Shown: positions 26,364 to 35,235, numbered from the stretch's first letter. The stretch: 64,000 nt of DNA from W589 sp964611805 (GCA_964611805.1 CAZTBG010000001.1:73377-137376); one strand, 5' to 3'. Numbers and translations are program-made. The notes: generated by a model from the letters alone, not told the origin.

Positions 26364-26528
26364 TTATGTCTCCACCTCCCGCTTAGCTTCTTCGTACTCC
26401 AGTATCTCCAGAGCGGCATCGCGAAGAAGCTGCGCCATCGAAGTCCGTTTTTCAAACGCCAAACGACGGAGCTTTTCATGCTGCTCCTCGGTCAGAAAGA
26501 TAGTGGTGCGTTTTAACGTTGTCCCCAT
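26364..26528 (-). CDS. Ribbon-helix-helix DNA-binding protein
   Basis: A 54-residue frame: a short beta strand TLKRTTIFLT, then helix EEQHEKLRRLAFEKR, a turn T-S-M, and helix AQLLRDAALEILEYEEAK. This is the CopG/Arc ribbon-helix-helix plan found in antitoxins and small repressors. AGAGGTGA lies just before the ATG. The upstream region carries paired 8-base tandem repeats (26545-26583) as expected for an autoregulated operator. No toxin gene follows: the tRNA-Pro is immediately downstream on the other strand. Confidence 0.75.
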   Translation of the reverse strand: MGTTLKRTTIFLTEEQHEKLRRLAFEKRTSMAQLLRDAALEILEYEEAKREVET

Positions 26529-26544
26529 GGTCTTCACCTCTTAG

Positions 26545-26583
26545 AACATACTAACATACAAACACCGATATGTCTATATGTCT
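26545..26583. promoter_or_regulatory. Operator-like paired tandem repeats of the RHH gene
   Basis: On the plus strand AACATACT and AACATACA (26545-26560) are tandem with period 8. After seven bases ATATGTCT is repeated twice perfectly (26568-26583). The two blocks are inverted to each other at the ACATA/TATGT core. Repeats of 5-8 bases in phase are typical for cooperative ribbon-helix-helix binding. It lies directly upstream of that gene's ribosome site. Confidence 0.6.
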
Positions 26584-26589
26584 AAGGAG

Positions 26590-26677
26590 GTGGAAACCCT
26601 ATCCCCTTGGTCCCCTTCCCCTTGATAAGGGGAAGGGGAAATAAAGAAGAGGGGCTTCGCCCCTCTAAAACTCCCCT
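26590..26677 (-). repeat. Dispersed double-hairpin repeat, copy 1
   Basis: Two perfect hairpins: CCCCTTCCCCTT/AAGGGGAAGGGG (26612-26638, 3-base loop) and AGAGGGGC/GCCCCTCT (26648-26666, 3-base loop), ending CTCCCC. Read on the minus strand the order matches the copies at 59.96-60.36 kb: GGGGAGT, AGAGGG hairpin, AT-rich link, C/G-rich hairpin, then a GGGGAT-GGG tail. It looks like a non-coding REP- or MITE-like element. Confidence 0.65.
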
Positions 26678-26729
26678 GCTATATACCCCTTTTGCATGGC
26701 AGGGTCAAGTATCACCCGATAAGACCGCT

Positions 26730-27506
26730 TTAATCCCCCACCCCCCGCTTAGCCTCTTCCCAGAGGACATTCTGCTCGTCGAAGGATAAGTCACCAATGT
26801 TCACACCACGCCGGCGGCAGGCTTCCTCCATGTGAGCAAAGCGCCGGTAGAACCGCTGGTTGGCCCCCCGCAGGGCTACCTCGAGGTCTACATCCCAGCG
26901 GCGGGCGATATTGGCCAGGGTAAAGAGCAGGTCGCCGAACTCCTCCGCCTGGCGCTCACGGCTTTCTGTCCTACGGAACTCGTCGACCTCCTCGGCCAGC
27001 TTGTCGATAACCCCCTCGTCATCCTCCCAGTCGAACCCGACCCTCGCTACCCGGTCCTGTATCTCCTGACTGTAGCCCAGGGCTGGCATCTCCTTCGGCA
27101 CACCGGCAAGCATCGACTCGTCCGTGCCCTTCTCCGCCCGCTTCAGCTGCACCCAGTTGTGCGTCACCTCTTCGGCACTCTCAACCTCCGTGGAGCCAAA
27201 GACATGGGGATGCCGGAAAATCAGCTTCTCACTGATGCTGCGCAACGAGTCCTCCATGGTAAACTCTCCGGCCTCGGCGGCAATCTGTGCCTGGAGGACA
27301 ATGTGAAGCATCAGGTCACCCAGCTCCTCACAAAGCGCTACTGTGTCTCCAGAATCCAGGGCCGCCAGCACCTCGTAGCACTCCTGCAAAAAGGTCGCCC
27401 GTAACGACTGGTGGGTCTGCTGCCTGTCCCAGGGGCAACCGTCAGGTGCCCGCAGCCGGGCAACGATATCCACCAGGTTTTTAAACTCATCTACATTCTC
27501 AGCCAA
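26730..27506 (-). CDS. mazG: Nucleoside triphosphate pyrophosphohydrolase
   Basis: 258 residues with two MazG domains. It hydrolyses NTPs/dNTPs to NMP and PPi as house-cleaning. The N-terminal domain opens VARLRAPDGCPWDRQQTHQS and carries QECYEVLAALDSGD...CEELGDLMLH, the ExxE12-28ExxD metal site. The second domain has FDWEDDEGVIDKLAEEVDEF and EEFGDLLFTLANIAR. Length is standard. It sits 20 bases after fmt on the same strand. Confidence 0.93.
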   Translation of the reverse strand: MAENVDEFKNLVDIVARLRAPDGCPWDRQQTHQSLRATFLQECYEVLAALDSGDTVALCEELGDLMLHIVLQAQIAAEAGEFTMEDSLRSISEKLIFRHPHVFGSTEVESAEEVTHNWVQLKRAEKGTDESMLAGVPKEMPALGYSQEIQDRVARVGFDWEDDEGVIDKLAEEVDEFRRTESRERQAEEFGDLLFTLANIARRWDVDLEVALRGANQRFYRRFAHMEEACRRRGVNIGDLSFDEQNVLWEEAKRGVGD

Positions 27507-27526
27507 AATTACGTCTCCTAAACCCT

Positions 27527-28455
27527 CTATTTCGACGGCAGCACCATACCAGTCCAGTCTCGCTGTCCCCGCAGGAACTCGGCGGCAGGCATGGCTCGCT
27601 TTCCTTCAAGCTGCACTTTCAGCACACCCAATACTCCATCGCCGGTAGAGACACCGAAAGCCACGTCCTTCCTGTCCAGGGCTACCACGTGCCCCGCTTC
27701 ATCGGTCGCCTGCTCATCCAGAGGCACCGCCTCAAGAACCTTTAACTGCCNNNNNNNNNNNNNNNNNNNNNNNNNNNNNNNNNNNNNNNNNNNNNNNNNN
27801 NNNNNNNNNNNNNNNNNNNNNNNNNNNNNNNNNNNNNNNNNNNNNNNNNNCCGCTGTACGTCGCGCTTTCCTCGTCCTGGGGCTGGGGGACAAGCGTACC
27901 CCCGGCCAGCCGGGGCAGCACATCGAGGAGCAGCTGGGCACCAATAAGCGACAGCTTGTCCATGAGCGAACCGGCGGTATCTCGCGATGCAATAGGAACC
28001 TGCGCCCGGCTCAGTACCAGACCAGTATCCCACCCCTCGTCCATCAACATGACACTGACGCCTGTGAAGCTGTCACCACTCATTATCGCCGCTGGTACCG
28101 GCGAGACTCCGCGGTGCTTCGGCAGCAGCGAGGGGTGGATATTGACACACCCGAATGCAGGGATATCCAGGACCGCCTTTGGTAGTTTCTGAGCATAAGC
28201 AGCCACCACGATTACATCGGGACGGAGCCTGGCAATCTCGGCAACCACCTCAGTATCCCTGAGCTTGGCTGGCTGCATGACGGGCAGGCCATGCACCAGG
28301 GCAGCCTTCTTTACCGGCGGCGGTACCTGAGAGAGCCCCCTCCCGGCAACCCTGTCAGGCTGGGTGTAGACAGCCGCAACCTCGTACTTGTTGACGAAAA
28401 GCTGCTCTAGGGCAGCAATGGAAAACTCAGGAGTGCCCATAAAAATGACCCGCAC
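27527..28455 (-). CDS. fmt: Methionyl-tRNA formyltransferase (split by an assembly gap)
   Basis: Fmt formylates initiator Met-tRNA using 10-formyl-THF. The start is GTG 28455 (RVIFMGTPEFSIAALEQL), with GGAGG six bases upstream. The formyl-transfer core reads NIHPSLLPKHRG and MDEGWDTG. The C-terminal OB-like domain reappears after 100 N and ends FLRGQRDWTGMVLPSK. The visible parts are 605 and 224 bases. For one frame the missing piece must be 3n+2 bases, so the true gap is not exactly 100; about 100 fits the usual length of about 310 residues. Confidence 0.9.
27751..27850. other. Assembly gap (100 N) inside fmt
   Basis: A run of exactly 100 undetermined bases, a standard scaffold placeholder. 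Frames differ on its two sides, as explained under fmt. Confidence 0.98.
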
Positions 28456-28889
28456 TGCCGTCCTCCGTGTAACGAATTGTAGCATTAAAACCCTAACCCA
28501 ACAACCGTGCCCCCAGGTTCTCCGGCAGGTCAGTTACTTGCCGACTGGCATGAATGCCATCCCAAAACGCCACAGTCCGAGACTACAAACAAGGATACAC
28601 CAGGCAATAGTGGAGAAAAAATAGACAGTTGACCATTCATACCTACGGGGGAGAAATCGCGACAAAGAGTAAGTACGACAGACCTTGTAAAGGGGAACGG
28701 CGGAGGAAATAAATTCCCACAACCACCAGCAACCGCCCTGAAAAGCCTTGCCAACCGCTATAACCCCCATTATGCTATTGGATGTTGCGTTCTTCCTCTA
28801 CCATATAGCCCGACATGCTAACCTTTGCACCCTTTCTGGGGTGCCCGCTGTGTAACCGGGAAATGATGCTATTGAGAAATTGTGATTAG
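28456..28889. other. Intergenic region between fmt and dnaA
   Basis: 434 bases with divergent genes on either side, so it should hold both promoters. A hairpin GCACCC/GGGTGC lies near 28826-28843. I find no good DnaA box (TTATNCACA). Two overlapping minus-strand frames of 74-78 codons in different frames have no ribosome site and no family resemblance; I do not call them genes. Confidence 0.5.
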
Positions 28890-30203
28890 ATGAGCTTTAA
28901 GTCGGCACAGCAGATTTGGGAAACCGCCCTCGGTGAGCTACAGATAGAAGTTAATAGGTCGAACTACCGGACCTGGCTGGGAAGTACCGTTGGCCTCAGC
29001 TATAATAACGGTGATTTCGTCGTCGGTGTACCAAACGCCTTTGTGGCCGAATACCTCGAGAGGAACCTCCGCTCTCTGATTGAGAAGGTGCTCACCGGAC
29101 TTGCTCAGAGCAAGGTCAAGGTCAACTTCCACGTCGGTACACGGGAAGAAAGCCCTAAAGCCAAACAGGAAAACCTCCCCTTGTTCAACCCCAGATATAC
29201 GTTCGATTCTTTCATCGTCGGCAAGTCCAACGAGATGGCCCATGCCGCTGCCTTGAAGGTAGCCGAACAGCCGGGGCAGACCTATAACCCCCTCTTCATC
29301 CACGGGCCGGCCGGACTCGGCAAGACCCACTTGCTACAGGCTATCGGACATACGGCGATGGCCAAGGGACTGAACACCCTCTACGTTAGCGCCGAGCAGT
29401 TCACCAACGAAGTAGTCAGTGCCATTCGAGAAGGCAGGACAGAGGAGTTTCGCAAAAAGTACCGCAGCGTCGACATACTCCTCGTCGATGATATCCAGTT
29501 CTTCGGCGGCAAGGAACGGACCAAGGAAAACTTCTTCCATACCTTCAACGACCTTTATGCCGCCAACCGCCAGATTGCCGTCACCAGTGACTGCCCACCC
29601 CGTGAGATACCTCAAATCCGCGCCCAGTTACGTTCTCGCCTGGAATGGGGTCTGGTTACTGACCTGCAACCGCCCGACTTCGAAACACGCCTGGCCATTC
29701 TACAGGCCCGGGCCAGGCAGGATGGAGTAGACATCACACCCGATGTCCTGGAATTCATCGCCCTCCAGATTAAAGAGAATATACGAGCGCTGGAAGGCTC
29801 CCTGAACCGGGTTGTTGCCTATTCGAAGTTATTAAAGACCACGATTACACCAGAATCTGCCGCCCGTGCCCTCGAGGACATTACCAGCAAAAGACCCGAA
29901 CCGGCCCCGCTACTACCAGCTTCAATTGCCGAAGAGACTGCCGCCAGCTTCCAGGTAACCCTCTCCGACCTCAAGGGGCGGAAAAGGGATGAGGCTACTG
30001 TCCTCGCTCGACAGGTAACCATGTATCTTATGCGACAGGAGACCGACCGCTCGTTATCCGAAATAGGCAGGGAACTGGGCGGACGCAGTCCGGCAACTAT
30101 CAGCTACGCCTATGACAAGATTGCCAACAGTATCAATAACGACCCGCACCTGAGACGCCAGGTATTTAATATCCAGCAGAAGCTACACGCCGCCACAGCA
30201 TAA
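28890..30203 (+). CDS. dnaA: Chromosomal replication initiator DnaA
   Basis: 437 residues. Domain I is 1-80, with a short linker to about 100. The AAA+ domain has Walker A GPAGLGKTH (139-147) and Walker B DILLVDDIQF (Asp200, Asp201). The C-terminal DNA-binding domain IV starts near 345. It opens the origin by binding DnaA boxes with ATP. Domain IV is unusual: the signature usually written GGRDH(S/T)TV-H reads GGRSPATISYAYDKI here (from residue 397), changing the residues that contact the box in E. coli. The N-terminal WETALGELQIEVNRSNYRTW is normal. Confidence 0.96.
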   Translation: MSFKSAQQIWETALGELQIEVNRSNYRTWLGSTVGLSYNNGDFVVGVPNAFVAEYLERNLRSLIEKVLTGLAQSKVKVNFHVGTREESPKAKQENLPLFNPRYTFDSFIVGKSNEMAHAAALKVAEQPGQTYNPLFIHGPAGLGKTHLLQAIGHTAMAKGLNTLYVSAEQFTNEVVSAIREGRTEEFRKKYRSVDILLVDDIQFFGGKERTKENFFHTFNDLYAANRQIAVTSDCPPREIPQIRAQLRSRLEWGLVTDLQPPDFETRLAILQARARQDGVDITPDVLEFIALQIKENIRALEGSLNRVVAYSKLLKTTITPESAARALEDITSKRPEPAPLLPASIAEETAASFQVTLSDLKGRKRDEATVLARQVTMYLMRQETDRSLSEIGRELGGRSPATISYAYDKIANSINNDPHLRRQVFNIQQKLHAATA

Positions 30204-30437
30204 ACCACTCAAAAGCGGCTGAAAGATTTGGATGGCCCGCTGTTATTTTTCAACAAGTCCCCACCCCTTTCGATAAACCGCACCTTACCTGCCTGTAGCA
30301 CCACTGCTAAACTACACCAGCCACCAAATTTAAACTTCAGCCAATACCTGATAGTATTAATAATGATACTTGGTAACTATCTCCACAAGGCATAATCAAG
30401 GTTAGAACTTTGTAACGTTACTTTGATGTGGTTGTAG
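30204..30437. other. Probable replication origin (oriC)
   Basis: On the plus strand the last 180 bases of dnaA that I counted (29881-30060) have 59 C and 44 G. A 180-base stretch of obgE (30481-30660) has 37 C and 62 G, although both genes are on the same strand. The switch from C-rich to G-rich is what an origin produces. The region has an AT-rich core (30326-30385) with AGTAT/ATACT inverted bases. Only weak DnaA boxes are seen: TTTTCAACA near 30247, CTCCACA near 30380, and TGTGTATGA near 30446 inside obgE. Confidence 0.55.
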
Positions 30438-31703
30438 GTGGTGCCTGTGTATGATGTCGCTGAGATAAGGGTCAGGGCTGGTGATGGTGGTGATGGAGCA
30501 ATCAGCTTCCGTCATGAGAAGTTTGTGCCCTTCGGGGGCCCGGACGGTGGTGATGGTGGCGATGGTGGTAGTGTCATTATCGAGTCGGATGTCGCTATTA
30601 CCAATCTGCTTGGTTACCGCCGGGAAGCCTCTTATAAGGCAGAACACGGCTATGATGGCCAGGGCAGTAGGAAGCACGGTAAGCGTGGGAGAGACCTTAT
30701 ACTGAGAGTGCCGGTAGGGACACTCATTTCAGACAAAGGGCAGGATGGTGTGGATGTCCTGATTGCTGATCTCGGCCAGTTTGGTCAGCGTGTCGTGGTT
30801 ACCAGGGGTGGAAAAGGGGGGTTGGGTAACGTACACTTCGCCTCATCCACCAATCAGGCGCCGCGGCTCGCACAGAAGGGAGAGCCTGGCGAGGAAAAGA
30901 CATTGCTGTTGGAGCTGCGGCTTATCGCGGATGTCGGAATCATCGGCTATCCTAATGTCGGTAAGTCTACACTCTTGGCGGCTGCCTCGGCGGCCAAACC
31001 CGAGATTGCTGACTACCCCTTCACGACACGGGCTCCGGTAGTTGGCGTGGTCGAAGTCGGGCCGGATACCTTTGTCCTTGCGGAGATTCCGGGGCTTATT
31101 GAGGGTGCCCATCTCGGCCGTGGACTGGGCCATGATTTCCTGCGCCACGTCACCCGTACCAGGATGTTTCTGCACATTGTCGACGGTAGTTCACTGTCAC
31201 CAGCGGAGGCCATGACCGGGGTGAACACGGAGCTTGGCCTGTTCGATGCCGCTCTGGCGCGTAAGCCCCAGCTCGTGGTGGTGAACAAGATTGACCTGCC
31301 GGAGGTGAGAGCCAGGCTGGCGGAGATAATGGAGAGCTTCCGCAGTATCGGCGTCACCCCGCTGGCAATATCGGCGGTAACCAGAGAAGGCGTCGCCGAA
31401 CTGATGACACATACCTGGGACGCGTTGAAGCAGATTGGCGATACCCGTAAGGAGGTCCCGGCGAAGGTCTTTCGTCCGCAGCCCCGAGGCGCCCGTGTCA
31501 CTGTGCATAAAGAAGGAGATACCTTTGTTGTCAAGGCACCGGCATTGGAGCGTATCATCGCCCGGTCGGACGTGGCTGATGCCGGAGTACGCTGGCAGCT
31601 CAACCAGCAGATTGACCGGTTGGGTGTTGGCCGCGCACTGAAGAAGGCCGGGGCTATCCCCGGTGACAAGATTCGCTGCGGTGGACTCGAATGGGAGTGG
31701 TAG
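30438..31703 (+). CDS. obgE: GTPase ObgE/CgtA
   Basis: 421 residues with three domains. The glycine-rich Obg fold (1-158) contains AGDGGDGAISFRHEKFVPFG. The GTPase domain (about 159-330) has GYPNVGKSTLL, TTRAPVVG, EIPGLIEGAHLGRGLG and NKID. A C-terminal OCT domain (about 345-421) follows. It acts in 50S ribosome assembly and stress response. The GTG start has weak AGGTGG; GTG 30447 (MYDVAEIRVRAG) would match the family N-terminus better. It is coupled to nadD with four bases between. Confidence 0.95.
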   Translation: MVPVYDVAEIRVRAGDGGDGAISFRHEKFVPFGGPDGGDGGDGGSVIIESDVAITNLLGYRREASYKAEHGYDGQGSRKHGKRGRDLILRVPVGTLISDKGQDGVDVLIADLGQFGQRVVVTRGGKGGLGNVHFASSTNQAPRLAQKGEPGEEKTLLLELRLIADVGIIGYPNVGKSTLLAAASAAKPEIADYPFTTRAPVVGVVEVGPDTFVLAEIPGLIEGAHLGRGLGHDFLRHVTRTRMFLHIVDGSSLSPAEAMTGVNTELGLFDAALARKPQLVVVNKIDLPEVRARLAEIMESFRSIGVTPLAISAVTREGVAELMTHTWDALKQIGDTRKEVPAKVFRPQPRGARVTVHKEGDTFVVKAPALERIIARSDVADAGVRWQLNQQIDRLGVGRALKKAGAIPGDKIRCGGLEWEW

Positions 31704-31707
31704 CTGG

Positions 31708-32322
31708 ATGAAAATAGGTATACTCGGAGGTACCTTCGACCCGATTCATAACGGGCACCTCGCTGTGGCGGAGGAGGTTAGGTCACGGCTCAGTCTCGAT
31801 GAGATTCTCTTTGTCCCCACTGGTCAGCCTTGGCGCAAGGGGGGTAACCCGATTCAACCAGCCAAACACCGCGTTGAGATGGTACGCCTTGCCATCGCGG
31901 GTAGGCCTTACTACCGGCTGTCCCTCATCGAGGTGGACCGGAAGGGGCCATCATATACTCTCGATACCCTGACGGAACTGTCGTCTGGACTGAGTACGGC
32001 GGGTGAAATCTTTTTTATTGTGGGTTGGGACAGCCTGTCTGACCTGCCGAACTGGAAGTCTCCGGAGCGGATTATACGGCTCTGTCGGCTGGTAGCCGTA
32101 CCCCGTCCGGGCTATTCCCGCCCCGACTTCGATTCCTTAGAGACCATTGTCCCAGGACTATCGGAGCGGGTAGTCATGCTTGACAGGCCTGAGGTGGATA
32201 TCAGCGCTTCTGAGATAAGGGAACGGGTTGCCCGTGGGCTTCCGATAAGCGGCCTTGTCCCCGAAGCGGTGGAGGAATACATCCGGGGGCACGGGTTGTA
32301 TTCAGCTGAGAAGGACACGTAG
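31708..32322 (+). CDS. nadD: Nicotinate-nucleotide adenylyltransferase
   Basis: 204 residues. It transfers AMP to nicotinate mononucleotide in NAD synthesis. It opens MKIGILGGTFDPIHNGHLAVAEE, containing the GxFDPxHxGH nucleotidyl-transferase motif, and ends with the second motif ISASEIRERVARGLPISGLVPEAVEEYI (key residues S-A-S-E-I-R). I chose ATG 31708, four bases after the obgE stop, because it gives the canonical N-terminus. Obg-NadD adjacency is common in bacteria. Confidence 0.95.
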   Translation: MKIGILGGTFDPIHNGHLAVAEEVRSRLSLDEILFVPTGQPWRKGGNPIQPAKHRVEMVRLAIAGRPYYRLSLIEVDRKGPSYTLDTLTELSSGLSTAGEIFFIVGWDSLSDLPNWKSPERIIRLCRLVAVPRPGYSRPDFDSLETIVPGLSERVVMLDRPEVDISASEIRERVARGLPISGLVPEAVEEYIRGHGLYSAEKDT

Positions 32323-32340
32323 TTTGGAGGATGTACCCGC

Positions 32341-34281
32341 CTAGATATCCAGGTTCTTGACACTCTTGGCGTGGGCCTGGATGAAGGTCTTGCGGGGCAG
32401 GACCTCCTCGCCCATCAGGGTGGAGAACGTCTGGTCAGCCCTGGCGGCATCCTCCACCTCCACTTGTAGCAGGGTGCGGGTTGCCGGGTCCATGGTAGAT
32501 TCCCAGAGCTGCCCGGAGTTCATCTCGCCAAGGCCCTTATAGCGCTGGACGTTCACCCGCTTCGACCCCTTGAGCTCCTGCAGGGCTTCTTCCTTCTCGC
32601 TTTCGGTATATATCCACTGCCCACCCTTTGAAGCTGTGATGCGGTATAGCGGTGGCTGGGCAATGAACAGGTGCCCGTTTCTGATTAGCTCCGGCATGTG
32701 TCGGAAGAAGAATGTCAGCAGCAGGGTGCGTATGTGCGAGCCGTCAACATCTGCGTCGGCCATGAGGATGACCCTGTGATAGCGCAGCCTGGAGAGGTCA
32801 AAGTCGTCGTCGATACCGGCCCCGAGGGCGGTGATAATGGCACGGATTTCTTCGCTGGACAGCATCTTGTCCGGTGGGGCCTTTTCTACGTTGAGAATTT
32901 TCCCCCTCAGTGGTAGTATCGCCTGGAAGCGTCGCTCTCTCCCTTCCTTGGCGGAGCCTCCAGCCGAAGGGCCCTCTACCAGGTATATTTCGCAGAGAGA
33001 GGGGTCTTTTTCTGAGCAGTCCGCCAGTTTCCCCGGTAGCGTGCCAGTATCCAGGCTATTCTTGCGGACGATCAGGTCACGGGCCCGGCGTGCTGCCTCC
33101 CGTGCCTTGGCCGAGAGCAGACACTTATCGATAATCTTTCTGACGTCGTCAGGGTGCTCCTCAAAATAGAGGGTCAGCCCTTCAGCAACAACGCTTTCGA
33201 CTTGCCCTTTGACCTCAGGGTTGCCCAGTTTGGCCTTGGTCTGCCCCTCGAACTGGGGCTCGGCTAACTTGACGCTGATGACGGCTGTCAGCCCTTCCCT
33301 GACATCCTCACCCGTCAGGTTGGGGTCGTCTTCTTTGATAAGCTTATTCTTGCGGGCGTAGTCGTTGAGGGCGCGGGTAAGTGCCGAGCGGAAGCCGGTA
33401 AGGTGTGAGCCGCCGTCGATTGTGTTAACGCAGTTGGCGAAGCTGGAGGTCGACTCGCTGAAGCCATCGTTGTACTGCAGGGCTGCTTCGACGATGGTGC
33501 TGTTAATTGACTTATTGATGTAGATAGGCTGGGGGTGGCGCAGTGTCCGCGTCCGGTTAAGGTGGCGGACGAAGCTGGTAATACCGCCCTCGAAGTAGAA
33601 GGTAAACGGCTCGCTGTCCCTCCGTTCATCTATGAGCGTTATCTCCAGTCCCTTGTTCAGGTAGGTAATCTCTCTGATGCGCTCCTTGATTGTATTGAAA
33701 TCGTATCTGGCGTTGCCGAATATCTCCTCGTCGGCGAGGAAGGTGGTGGTAGTACCGGTGCCGTCGGTCTCACCAATCACGGTTACCTCTCCCTGAGGGA
33801 TGCCCTGTTTGAAATCGATGTGATAGACCTTGCCGTCAAGCCGGACGTCCACCTTGCACCAGGCAGACAGGGCGTTCACAACCGAAGCACCGACCCCGTG
33901 CAGACCTCCGGATACCTGATAAGTCCTGCCACCGAACTTAGCGCCGGCGTGGAGCACTGTCATCACCGTCTCCAGGGCTGACTTCCCGGTGGTGGGGTGT
34001 GTGTCTACCGGAATACCGCGGCCGTTGTCCTCCACCGATACCGAGTTGTCCTGGTGGATGATGACGCTTATCTTATCGCAGAAGCCGGCCATGGCCTCGT
34101 CCACGCTATTGTAGACTATCTCGTAGACAAGGTGGTGCAGTCCGCGTGAATCGGTGCTACCGATGTACATGCCCGGACGGCGGCGAATCGCTTCCCGTGC
34201 GCCGAGCACCTGGATATCGCTGGCAGTATAATCACCGTTATTACCGGTGGACCGGGTTTTGCGTGATGATTTCGGTGTCAT
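32341..34281 (-). CDS. gyrB: DNA gyrase subunit B
   Basis: 646 residues. The GHKL ATPase domain shows EIVYNSVDEAMAG, DNGRGIPVD and GGLHGVGASVVNALS. The transducer domain follows, then the TOPRIM domain with EGPSAGGSAKEGR and the metal-binding DADVDGSHIRTLLLTFF, and the C-terminal QRYKGLGEMN. It is the ATP-driven partner of GyrA. A 20-residue basic, serine-rich N-terminal extension precedes the ATPase core. It is convergent with nadD, and a good promoter lies about 130 bases upstream. Confidence 0.97.
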   Translation of the reverse strand: MTPKSSRKTRSTGNNGDYTASDIQVLGAREAIRRRPGMYIGSTDSRGLHHLVYEIVYNSVDEAMAGFCDKISVIIHQDNSVSVEDNGRGIPVDTHPTTGKSALETVMTVLHAGAKFGGRTYQVSGGLHGVGASVVNALSAWCKVDVRLDGKVYHIDFKQGIPQGEVTVIGETDGTGTTTTFLADEEIFGNARYDFNTIKERIREITYLNKGLEITLIDERRDSEPFTFYFEGGITSFVRHLNRTRTLRHPQPIYINKSINSTIVEAALQYNDGFSESTSSFANCVNTIDGGSHLTGFRSALTRALNDYARKNKLIKEDDPNLTGEDVREGLTAVISVKLAEPQFEGQTKAKLGNPEVKGQVESVVAEGLTLYFEEHPDDVRKIIDKCLLSAKAREAARRARDLIVRKNSLDTGTLPGKLADCSEKDPSLCEIYLVEGPSAGGSAKEGRERRFQAILPLRGKILNVEKAPPDKMLSSEEIRAIITALGAGIDDDFDLSRLRYHRVILMADADVDGSHIRTLLLTFFFRHMPELIRNGHLFIAQPPLYRITASKGGQWIYTESEKEEALQELKGSKRVNVQRYKGLGEMNSGQLWESTMDPATRTLLQVEVEDAARADQTFSTLMGEEVLPRKTFIQAHAKSVKNLDI

Positions 34282-34407
34282 GGGCAGTCAGCTCCTTCGT
34301 GGTGGTGGGGTAGCGGACACGCGTATATGGAAATGACGGCAAAGGGTAAATTCACACAGAAGTCCAGTGTAATGGGTCGGTACGAATGGTGAGTCACACA
34401 TTAATAT

Positions 34408-34436
34408 ATTATAGCATATTCAGGCTGGAAAGTGAA
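34408..34436 (-). promoter_or_regulatory. Promoter of gyrB
   Basis: On the minus strand TTCACT (34436-34431) and a consensus TATAAT (34413-34408) are 17 bases apart. The transcript would start near 34400, leaving a leader of about 120 bases before gyrB. Confidence 0.6.
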
Positions 34437-34451
34437 GCTGAGGAGTGCGTA

Positions 34452-35015
34452 TTAATCCAGTAGTTTCTCCAGGTCTGGTGGTATGAATGAGAATATCACC
34501 ATGTCATACACGTTTTCGTGGACAACTAGGCGGTTTCTCAGGACACCCTCATGGATGGCACCGGCCTTCTCAGCAACACGCTGGCTGGCATCGTTGTCGG
34601 TGGCTGCTATAATTTCAATTCGGTTGAGCTTGAGCTCCTTAAGACCGAATCTGGCCAGAAGACGGGTGGCAATGGTCGCGATACCTTGCTGAGTCTGGCT
34701 GGTCCTGACCCAGTAGCCGAGGTTGGCAACCTTGTCCAGCAGGTTCAGGTTATTCAAGCCGCAGCCGCCCAAGAAAGACCCGTCCTTGGAATCGGTGATG
34801 GCGAAATTGTACTCCGTACCATCCTGCCAGCGTTACACACATTGTGCTATCCAGGTCCTGCTTTCTTCGATAGCGTAATCAGCGTGACACCACTTCATCC
34901 AGGGGGAGACCTCGGCGAGGGACTCCCGGGCTGCGGCGTAGAGGTCGGCGGCGTCACCGGGGTGGTAGGGCCGTAGCAGCACTTGCCCTGAGGTTAGATT
35001 CGGCTGGTCTTTCAT
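34452..35015 (-). pseudogene. GNAT (RimJ/RimL-like) acetyltransferase with an internal stop
   Basis: Two halves of one acetyltransferase lie in the same frame, separated only by TAA at 34835-34833. The first half (from ATG 35015) reads SGQVLLRPYHPGDAADLYAA and ends RTWIAQCV. After the stop come RWQDGTEYNFAITDSKDGSF and LGGCGLNNLN, then the acetyl-CoA-binding region (SQTQQGIATIATRLLARFG) and a normal end. The stop replaces a single residue in an otherwise continuous protein of about 187 residues. It may be a nonsense mutation or a sequencing error at GTGTGTAA. Confidence 0.8.
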
Positions 35016-35078
35016 TGTATGCTCTCTCAATTAGGTGGAAATGGAAGCTGGAGGAGGTTTGTTTTGGTAAAAAGTAAG

Positions 35079-35184
35079 GTGTCCGACCATCTTGCAATAA
35101 TCGGACACTTGTGCTATTATCGGGCAAACATTAGTTCTATTATTACTGGTACAGAACCTCGAAGCTACTGACACTAGCTTCGAG
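35079..35184 (+). promoter_or_regulatory. Two hairpins upstream of the toxin-antitoxin pair
   Basis: The first is GTGTCCGA (35079-35086) with TCGGACAC (35101-35108). The second is CTCGAAGCTA (35158-35167) with TAGCTTCGAG (35175-35184), a perfect 10-base stem with a 7-base loop. Both are perfect dyads in the 205-base gap before the antitoxin gene and could be operator sites. A run of T does not follow, so they are not obvious terminators. Confidence 0.45.
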
Positions 35185-35235
35185 AGACCCCTGTATACAG
35201 ACATTATAGCATGTTTGTAAAAGGGGGTCAAGACT

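Noticed and set aside
28530..28770. Two overlapping minus-strand frames of 74 and 78 codons between fmt and dnaA
   Set aside because: They lie in different frames over the same DNA, lack ribosome sites and have unlikely composition.
28456..28889. Origin of replication upstream of dnaA
   Set aside because: No DnaA boxes, and the base-skew switch occurs after dnaA, not before it.
31013..31669. A 218-codon frame antisense to obgE
   Set aside because: Shadow of a clear GTPase gene; serine/threonine-rich composition typical of antisense frames.
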